This document shows positions 55,671 through 64,000 of a DNA stretch of 64,000 nt, piece by piece. The stretch is from Magicicada septendecula (lineage: Eukaryota > Arthropoda > Insecta > Hemiptera > Cicadidae). The notes under the pieces are model-generated. The model was not told where the DNA came from. It saw nothing but the letters and a program-made list of their open reading frames with translations, and ran no database searches. Location of the stretch: contig CM068370.1 in assembly GCA_034769895.1 (NCBI GenBank), positions 39,823,844 through 39,887,843 on the forward strand. The letters are read 5' to 3'. Position 1 is the first letter of the stretch. The number at the start of each line of letters is the position of its first letter. Position numbers and translations under genes: made by a program.

Positions 55671-56494
55671 GTAAGCGTATATTAATTTTTTATAGCAAAT
55701 ACACTATAGAATACTATATTGATATACTAATTTAAATTTAATATTAAGCAGAATAAAAGGTAAAATAGTGTAAATAGCATTTAATAATTTATTTTCTGTA
55801 CTTTCAGCTATTACTTTAAGTCAGTTTTTTGTTCTGTTAGCTACAATAGCAATATAAAAATATAGTATTCGGTTTATAAAATCTAAAATAAGACAGTGAT
55901 TCGGTTTACCAATTAAGACAGTGGAAGGTTATGTTCCTACTGAAGCAAATATATTTGAGTACTTTAGGGGTTGATTGATAGGGATGTGAGGATGCGCACT
56001 TAGTATTGATAAGGGTGTGATACAGATGGCAGCAACTCTGCTAGTGAATTTAATTAGGTATCGGGTGACATGAGATGTCAGAACCATCACATCAAACTGT
56101 TTGAAATTGCCAGAGTTACCAATTAAGGTAAAAGGATGTCATTCAATCCACTGTTTGACATCACTTTTCCAGAAAATATAAATTTGTTGGTAGACAACCA
56201 TCCATTAAAGTTTTCTTATCTCTTTTAATAAGATTTTAAATTAGCTTTAATCTGCAGTGTGTAAATTATGCATTTTTTAAGAGATAGAAAATGATTTACA
56301 TCTCTAGTGCCTTTAACATAATTACCTCTGTTGTCAGCTTTTGCAGACTACCTTTCAGTTGACTCGAGAGTAACAGTTTTATGGTAAATAATATGGTATG
56401 ATCATTTTTCCCTTGCAAAGTGTAATTTAACGAAGTTGTGTTATTTAATTATTATTATTTGTATTTAATATTAAATGTGGTTATGTTGTTAAAT

Positions 56495-56676
56495 GCCCCA
56501 AGTTGTTGGCGCCATATGGTACGTAATTGTTTTATCACCGTTTAGAATTGGTTAAATGCCACACGTTGGTTGTGTCAAATGTTAAATAATTGATTTATTA
56601 CGTCTTACTGTTTATTATTTATGGTAAATAATTACTGTGTTGTCAAGTATTAAACGCCCCACGTTGGTTGCATCAA
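56495..56676 (-). repeat. Three GCCCCA...TTGG modules (minus sense of TTGGCG modules)
   Basis: GCCCCAAGTTGTTGGCGCCA (56495-56514), GCCACACGTTGGTTGTGTCA (56558-56577) and GCCCCACGTTGGTTGCATCA (56656-56675) occur within 180 bp. On the minus strand they resemble the modules at 7596-7807. Confidence 0.6.
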
Positions 56677-56843
56677 TATTTATTGCTCGTATTGTCTAAA
56701 TAAATAATTCCATAATCTCTTTAATGTGGTTAAAATTCATTTTATTCATTGAATAATCCTTATTGTGATATTTCTTCTGCTAATTACATTGATTGTCATT
56801 ACTTTACAATAACAGGTAACGTTGATTAAAACTCTTCTCTCAG

Positions 56844-56904
56844 GGTTGGCAATGGTCTTATAAACCGTATTAGTGAACAGTTGTCTAAGTTAAATCCATC
56901 TAAA
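56844..56904 (+). CDS. Host gene, exon 3 (61 bp)
   Basis: The acceptor ACTCTTCTCTCAG and donor GTGAGTCC bound it. The first base completes Trp; then it reads VGNGLINRISEQLSKLNPSK and ends in phase 0. The three exons together give 77 codons without a stop. No family was recognised, and a catalytic region must lie beyond the window if this is an enzyme. Confidence 0.72.
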
Positions 56905-57354
56905 GTGAGTCCTTGTAACTGCATAATACGTAACTAGAATTTCTATTACTACTATAACCATCTAGTAGTAGGAGAGTCATTACATCAAATAGAGAAAATC
57001 TTAAACTAATATCATAAAGTTCAAAAGACGACTGGCATCAAAATTTTTAGGTTAAACCTGGTTGCTAGGTTATACAAAATTAACCTTGATTTGTGAATAA
57101 AATATTTCTAACAATGAATAAATTTATAATATCAATAATGTTTAGTGTTTCTTGTAGTGTTAATAATAGTTCATATTGTTCAGGTGGTTACACACTATTA
57201 TCGTATAGGTTGATAATTTTAGTAAGTATAAATAATTATCACTATATTTTCCTTAATTCACTTAATTGCAATTTATTATACACTATGCAATTGAATATAT
57301 ACTGTTAAACCTTTAATAACTTTGATTGCTTTATAAATCACAATGCCTGATAAC

Positions 57355-57625
57355 ACTTAGAGGAACTTCGAGTAATTAGGTTAGAACGCCCCTTGTTTAC
57401 ATTCGAAACCGCACCGCATTATGGGTGAATCGCGAATTACTTAAATATGGAGCCCGTCATCTGCATGGCTTGGAAACTGGTGAAGAACTGTCAAAATTTG
57501 CGCGTCGTTTCTCACTGTTCCCAACTATGTCCACCGCAGAAATCTTGACATAGGTGATTTGATTGGTCAGAATTGATGAGATTCCCTTTGTTGACACATC
57601 ACCCCCGCGTTACCAAAATTATTTA
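57355..57625. other. Locally CpG-richer block
   Basis: Within very AT-rich DNA this block has GCGCGTCG, CCGCACCGC, CCCCCGCG and, on the minus strand, CTGACCAATCAAATC (an inverted CCAAT). It could be the leader or promoter of an unrecognised element on the minus strand. No reading frame or repeat partner was found. Confidence 0.3.
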
Positions 57626-57699
57626 ATTCTGTTCAAAGCGTAGGTCTTTGGGTTTGAGAGTCTAAAAGTGACACCAAACTTTTTATCTAAAACTATTAA

Positions 57700-59640
57700 A
57701 ATACTTTATATTTGATAACAATTCTTTATGCTACTTGTGAGCTCCAACCTAGCTTTACCATCATCTGGCATTTGTCCTGCTGAGCATTTAGACATCCCAC
57801 AAGGCCTAATTCTTTTCATGATTAATAAAGATAACAATTTTAACTTATATCCTATTACAATTCTTTTATAAACTTATGTCCTATACTTATTTAATTAACA
57901 ACTGGTTATTACTTATATTGGGTATAATGCATTCAAAGCCCTTTTCTATAATTATTTGACATTTATACTCAATTGTGAAGAAAACACAAAGTCTGGTTCT
58001 AATCTTCAATAGGCCTATAGCACTATGAGTTAGATTTACTTCTTACAGTTTAATGGTTGAATCTTAACCGTTTAAAACCTTTCACACTTACTTATAAATC
58101 ATCATATCAACTTTTGGTCAACATAGTTTTGATTAAGAGATTCCTTTTTTATTGTATTTTATCATTAAAGTCACATGGTTTTTTGGTACAACTAGTCATC
58201 TTATTATTATCCTTATTTTTATATAATAGATCTTTTATTATTTCACTCTGTTCTTTCTAATTAAACATCCTAGTTATTAGTAAGATTCACAATATGTTTT
58301 GTCATCTTGACATTCTTATTTTTGTTGTTATTTCAACTAATGATCCTTGCATCTTGTTGCAACAGGTCATGTACATTATAGGTATATTATTAATGGTTAT
58401 TTCAGTGATAATTATTCAGGATCTGCATATCAATAGTTAGTTTACATATCACTAGTTATATTGATGGTATTTATTCTCTCTTTTTATTGGCATTTCTATG
58501 GATTTTTGGTGTACAATGTGAGTCTTATTCTCTGTCATTTTCATTCTGTTACTTTACATTAATTTCAACAATTATAACATCTTAGGGATCTAATCTCTGT
58601 CTTAGAATTGTCTTTAGATCATCTAGTTTCCTCTAAGTATAATATATCATAGTTTTACATCATTTTAACTATCTATTTTTGTATTTACCAGTATAATTTT
58701 ACAGCTGTTTAGGTTAGGTTGACCCCTTTCACTTTCATTGACTACATTTATCTGCTTGGTTTTTATTAGTTATATTACTCACTTATTATTATTTATAAAG
58801 AGTATTCTCTATTATTTATTGTTCTGATCGCCATAGTTCAGTTTATCTTATATTCTATATACATTTTTACTTATTAATCAGTTTTTTCTGATATACATTT
58901 GGTTACCTTAATCATCTTTTTTATAGATAAGATACAATCTTATTGTTTTCTATTATATATTATCATATATTTCATAATTACATGGTTATTACCTCGCTCT
59001 CCTCATCTTGTTGGGTATCTTTTATTTTAAGTCTCATTTATTGTTATGTCATTTAGTAGGTTTTGTCTGTTACTTTATATAATTATTTTTCTTCAATTTG
59101 GGAGTTCTATTTTCCTATTCTCTTTATCTTATAGATACTCTCTTCTTTATTTATAGTGGTTGAGTTATGTTATTTCCCCTTTACCTTATACACTGAATTG
59201 TCTTTGATTTTGTTCTCTGTATATTTTCATAATTAGCTTACTCACAATCCTAATCTACTTGGGTATTTGTATAGTCACCTTGGGTCTCGTCTTTAAGTCA
59301 GTTTGTCTTTATTAATATAACATTTATGCTCATAGACCATTAAATTATATTTTATTCCTTTTAATCATCTTAATGATAAATCTTTTTCTCCTTCAAAGGT
59401 TATACCTGACTGTTTCTTATGGTAATTGACTGTTTTATAGAGTTCATCTGTGTTTTCTGATCTTGTGACGTTTTGTAATGTTACAAAAGTAGTGATTTCA
59501 AACTTGTGAATAGTAATGCTTCTTAGTAATATCTCTCTACTTAGTCGTTCAGAACTGTAACAGCCACTTAGGCCGTTACATAAAAATTTTAAACTAGACA
59601 CTTGGCCTAGATGAAGCGAAAATGTGCTGGAGCCCAGAGT
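57700..59640. other. Strongly T-rich non-coding tract
   Basis: The plus strand is dominated by T (for example TCTCTCTTTTTATTGGC near 58480) for about 1.9 kb, with no credible gene. A 78-codon minus frame at 59365-59601 has no recognised family. Confidence 0.5.
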
Positions 59641-62400
59641 GACAGGACTTGCAATAAAACACTCATTTAAACATTAAACGGTAACAATCTTTTTATTAGT
59701 GCTTCATAATCATAACATGTTTTACTACAGTGCTCAAACGATTAAGTTCTTGTATTTTGATAGCAGTTCTTAATTTTCATTTTATCGACCATATATATTG
59801 TAGCATGACAGATAATCCACTAAAAATTAATTCCATTAAGATCATAAAAACAATTAAATTACATATAACTCAAAGAATTTCAAATGAAAATAATTTAAAC
59901 TTCAAAGAAAAACACCACTATAAAAGGAAAAAAGTAATTAAATAATAAAAATGCAACACTAAAACTCAAGAAAATAAATTAAAAGAAACTCATATAAAAA
60001 ATCAGGAGATTACCCAGAAAGTTTAGGAGCAGGTGATAAAGAAGATACCCCAAACCCAAGAAGGAAGAGGAAGTTTAGGAGCAGGTGATAAAGAAGATAC
60101 CCCGAACCCAAGAAGGAACAGGAAGTTTAGGAGCAGGTGATAAAGAAGATACCCCGAACCAACCAACGGACAAAATAAAACCAAAGTACCTTGGTTTACC
60201 CAAGAAGGAAGAAGAGAAGAAAAGAAGATATAGGGTGGAAGAACTACAAGAAATACCCATTAATAAACCTATTATTAACAACAATGAACCCCAAACCAAA
60301 TGTTAATACCACCAAAGAAAGTATAACACCCCAAAACCTCATAAAATTGTAAATTAATTATAGACAAAAGTATTTAGTAGTGTGATAAGAAGTGTACCAA
60401 CTAAAGTTATTATACAGTAAAATAAACAAATCTTCACAGTCCATTATGACTAAAGGTTTGGTCTGAGAATATAGTAAAACTCAAATATAAGTCAGAACCA
60501 ACATTGAATGTGTACCAGTGTAAGTGATTTTAAATATAATAAACTTCATTAATGTGTTAATGTGTAACTATTACTTAAACAAAGTGCTATTAAATAACTT
60601 TTATATTTTATATAATTACAGAATTAACAAGTGATGAAATATTGAAGTGAAAAATATTTCCACTGTTTCATAACTGAGGTCACTTTTTATCTAAAAACAT
60701 TCATAGAAATGCAAAGGATAAAGAGAGTATGTGGGGGGATAATTACACAAACAGGGGATTAATTTAAAATACAATATAAACAGAAAAGACTGTGATTGAC
60801 TTAAGTTGAAGAAAAATTAAAAAATTTTAAATGGCTAATTATGTTTAGAGCCTATGAACTCCACTTTTCAAAGAGTTCTAATAGAATAAGATTTATATTT
60901 AGTGTAAGAATGTTTAGTTACATAACAGTGTGCATACAGCTTAAAATGTTTATGTATGGATGCTGTATCAGTTTATAAAATGTTTATAATGTATGTTAAA
61001 AAGAGTTCAAACTAACATGTCTAGCTTTGGAGACTGCTAGTTAATGTTAAATATTATTTTTTGTATTAGTAGCATGAATACTATGCTACAGGTATCAATA
61101 GTTATGTAAGCAATTTTATTTAATGTTATGTTAACTTTAAAAAGTCAGAGGAGGTATAGAAATAACTTTATTTGAAAAAACAATATATGTAAGATACTAA
61201 GATCTAGGCCAAATAATGAATTCCCAAAAATTAATATAATTGAGTAAATAAGTCTGATGAACCATGTAAATTAATAAGATTTATGTAAGGTGGATCGATA
61301 ACCAACTACTATAACTGATCCTATACTTTAAAAGAGTAATATAAAAAGATGTATTAAATTATTAAAAATTTTCAAAATATAATAACTATTTCAGAGGAGG
61401 AATAGTAAATTCATGAATTATAACTAAAAGCCAGATAAATTGACAAATTTATAAGAAATTAAGGAAAGGTAGGGATTTATATCAATCTAGAAGTTATAAT
61501 AATCATATTTATAACACCAAACATGGCTATTATTTTGGACAAGAACAGGAAGCAGAATTTTGGGCCTATTATACTTCCAAAAAAACAGAAATATGTGGCA
61601 ATTTTAACAAAAAACTTAATAAATATGGACTATGACATATCAAATTAAACAGAATGAGGTAAATAAACCAATTATGTTGTTAATAGTTCACTAAAGGAAT
61701 CTATAAACTAAAAATATTCTGTATATAATGTATTTTATATTTACATAAATAGGAAGTGAAATATATTTAAACAATACTTTTTTCATATTAACTTGGCAAG
61801 ATATTTCCTGAGACAAAGGAAGTAAAACAGTTCTTTATTAACATTCAACGTGAACGGTTGATACTCGATCGCGTTAAGAATCTGTATAACGTACTGAGTA
61901 ATGGCGCATAAGGTTATGAATTAAAAACGAGAGTTACCTAATTATTTACTTTAAACATAAAATCAGTGAACTACACCAACACAAAAAGTGAAAACGAACA
62001 ATACCTATCAAAGTATGAGTGAACTCGACCAATAAAACCATACCACATTGATAATTCACTCTACAAAGAACTTTAACATTTTTCACCATATATGCTATAC
62101 ATTTGAACACACCTAACACCAGACTATTAATGCCAGTGAACACAGAACACTTCTTCAGGACACCTTTAACCACATAATAGACAATATACAATAATACGGA
62201 GACAATAAAACGGTAGTGAAGGCGTTTTTATTAACAGAATTTATAACCATCGTTTCTGGATTTTCTTCAACTACGAGACGTGCCGCCATTTTAGCTCCCG
62301 TCATGCAAAGTGTTAGCCAGCTGAGATTCATCGTCAATGAACTGGTCTGAATCATTAAATATTATAAACATTATATATTATTCTCCATTTGTCATTTATT
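59641..62400. other. Strongly A-rich non-coding tract
   Basis: From about 59.65 kb the bias switches to A on the plus strand for about 2.7 kb. Frames such as 59730-59945 (lysine- and isoleucine-rich) reflect this composition. A short block at 62210-62350 is more balanced (GACGTGCCGCCATTTTAGC) without an identifiable gene. Confidence 0.5.
60021..60176 (+). repeat. 52-bp tandem repeat, three copies
   Basis: GTTTAGGAGCAGGTGATAAA starts at 60021, 60073 and 60125, followed by GAAGATACCCC and CCCAAGAAGGAA. The last copy runs into an open frame (GDKEDTPNQPTDKIKPKYLG) that ends at 60306. Since 52 is not a multiple of three, the repeat does not extend a protein. It could be a worn gag-like region. 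Confidence 0.85.
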
Positions 62401-62986
62401 AATTATTAAGAATTATTTGTACATGTTATACTTTCTATGCTTGCTCCCTTCTCTGACTATATAATTATAATCGCTAAAAGAACCATTCTAACATTTATAT
62501 AATATAACCTGTAATTGTAAAGTCGACCAAGCCCTGTGAAAGAGTCGAACATTTAAACAATATCGATTTTAAATCGATCTTTTAGAAATATTGTCAATAA
62601 ATTAAATTAATTTAACTATCTGGATTTGGAATTATTTCACATATTAAAATAAGAGTTTGAGTTAACTACAGGACTTATGGGAGACGACAAATATTAAAGG
62701 AAAGTGATATATTGGAGCAGAGCAGAAAATCGCAAATCGATTATTGTAGGAAGACAATCTGTCTAACTTCAGATTCATTTAAGGTCAACCAGAAGTGCAT
62801 ATATTAACCAAATCAACTCACCGAATTTTAAAATTTTAACGAAACCACAGAACAAGAATTATTTATAAAATATTTGAACTATAAACAAACATAAAATTTT
62901 TTTTTTTAATTTTTTTTTATTAAAATTTTTTTTGTACAACACAAAGAATTATTTATTTGTAACAGCGTCAAAAAACGCGTTTGGGT

Positions 62987-63037
<51 letters not shown>

Positions 63038-63359
63038 TTGTAACATAAAGTTTATCTCAGGTTATTTAGCCACACGTTGTTGGTGTCAAATTTGTTACAT
63101 TAATTATTTCTGATGTGTTTATTTAAGCCCCAAGTGGTTGGCTTCACTTCTGTAACGTTAAGTTAATTCGTTTATCTAAATTGTACTTTGTTTGTTTTTT
63201 AAGGATGAGTATGTTATCAGGGTAATGTTAGTTGAGCGCCAATTTGCAATAAAATGTTGCAAATAAAATATATTTGTAAATTGGTAAGTAATATTTTAAA
63301 TAGCATAAGGGTTTCTTTTTCTGCTATAATTCTATCTCTTTTAATCTTTTATTTAACAG
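62401..63359. other. End of intron 3, with a TA microsatellite
   Basis: (TA)n lies at 62989-63033, and alternating T and A runs at 62897-62933. Two GCCCCA-type modules (63069-63089 and 63127-63146) match those at 56.5 kb. A polypyrimidine tract precedes 63360. Confidence 0.6.
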
Positions 63360-63431
63360 AAGATTGTGACTACTAAAGCTCAGCAAGGCAGATTCAAATC
63401 GGGTGCCATACTTTCCTTGTTGAGAGTGTGA
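63360..63431 (+). CDS. Possible host gene exon 4
   Basis: After TTTAATCTTTTATTTAACAG, and in the phase left by exon 3, the sequence reads KIVTTKAQQGRFKSGAILSL then LRV and TGA at 63429-63431. Either this is a terminal exon, giving a 100-residue protein, or splicing leaves at the weak donor GTGTGA at 63426 before the stop. Phase agreement and the balanced codons support an exon; the donor ambiguity keeps confidence low. Confidence 0.45.
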   Translation, partial: KIVTTKAQQGRFKSGAILSLLRV

Positions 63432-64000
63432 CCAACCTATGTTAGTTGATGACAAAATTATCATTCATTAATATGGTGTATATAATATCATATACATTTA
63501 TTTATCCATTAAATAAAGAAAAGAAAACCTTTTATCTGTTGTTATTGAACTCAAATCCTTTATTATCTCTTTAAATTCTTTTAAAAGACAAATATAATTA
63601 TTAACAAAGTCTGACCGGCTGTTCTTTAAATATGCTCAGAATGGCAGCAGTAGCTCTTATGTCTCAAGGCACACACATTTGCATTTTCTTTATAATTGCT
63701 AAATAAAATACAAATAGACTGTTTTTAAGTTAGGTCCTTTTGACTACCGTATAAACGACAAATATGTTAGGAAAAGTACCAAAATACATGGGATTATAAT
63801 AAATTACAGAGTGTCTTAACAAGATTATATTAATAATTTTACAATGTTCAGTGTCTAGGTGATGTTGATTTAAGTGTTTTAAAGGTGTAATACACTTTAA
63901 ATGTTGGTATTACCATATATTAATAGTTTTTACACTGAAAATAAGATTATTCGTTAATTATTTTCACAGTGACGGTTCAAAATAGTTTTAATCAAAAGTG
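63432..64000. other. Non-coding tail of the window
   Basis: AT-rich DNA. An AATAAA word lies at about 63512, so a 3' end of the host transcript here is possible but unproven. Confidence 0.3.

Overview
This is a eukaryotic, AT-rich, repeat-dominated window, most likely from an insect with a large transposon-filled genome. The evidence is the mixture of Helitrons, hAT, pogo, mariner-like, Harbinger-like, jockey and Penelope-like sequence, spliced exons with GT/AG borders, long microsatellites, and no bacterial gene organisation. The species cannot be named from the sequence. Almost every long reading frame here is transposon-derived or a frame artefact of a tandem repeat.

Layout. 0-5.4 kb: two head-to-tail Helitron ends, then an element with ~340-bp terminal inverted repeats (TIRs) carrying a broken endonuclease/reverse-transcriptase LINE, then the decayed N-terminus of a Helitron replicase. 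5.4-8 kb: a non-coding LTR-like stretch bounded by a 41-bp direct repeat. 9.4-14.4 kb: a small hAT element and a 106-bp satellite of about 37 units. 15.2-19.9 kb: a 163-bp tandem array, LINE 3' fragments and two short hAT elements. 20.0-24.7 kb: a 4.7-kb element with long TIRs that encodes a decayed protein of a widespread but functionally unassigned arthropod family. 27.7-38.5 kb: LINE fragments, a pogo element, a hAT nested in a hAT, a Penelope-like GIY-YIG fragment abutting a mariner-like transposase, and a 201-bp palindrome. 38.7-39.5 kb: a Harbinger-like miniature element. 42.9-45.2 kb and 51.0-53.6 kb: two copies, in inverted orientation, of the same Helitron pair, one inside a foldback element and one inside a jockey retrotransposon. 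54-63 kb: AT-rich non-coding DNA with a strand-composition switch and short GCCCCA/TTGGCG modules.

Host gene. One real cellular gene is supported on the + strand. Coding exons at 40071-40192, 55623-55670 and 56844-56904, with a possible fourth at 63360-63431, have matching splice phases and encode the start of a short type II membrane protein with a Golgi-enzyme-like architecture. Its identity is not established. From 40.2 kb onward most transposons sit inside its introns, the first of which is 15.4 kb.

How the parts fit. Target-site duplications (TSDs) and interrupted elements allow partial relative dating. The Helitron at 51 kb is younger than the jockey it splits. The hAT at 33.1 kb is younger than the hAT at 31.7 kb. 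The LINE at 48.4 kb is younger than the hAT it entered. Two LINE fragments at 45.5-46.6 kb share one target sequence present three times.
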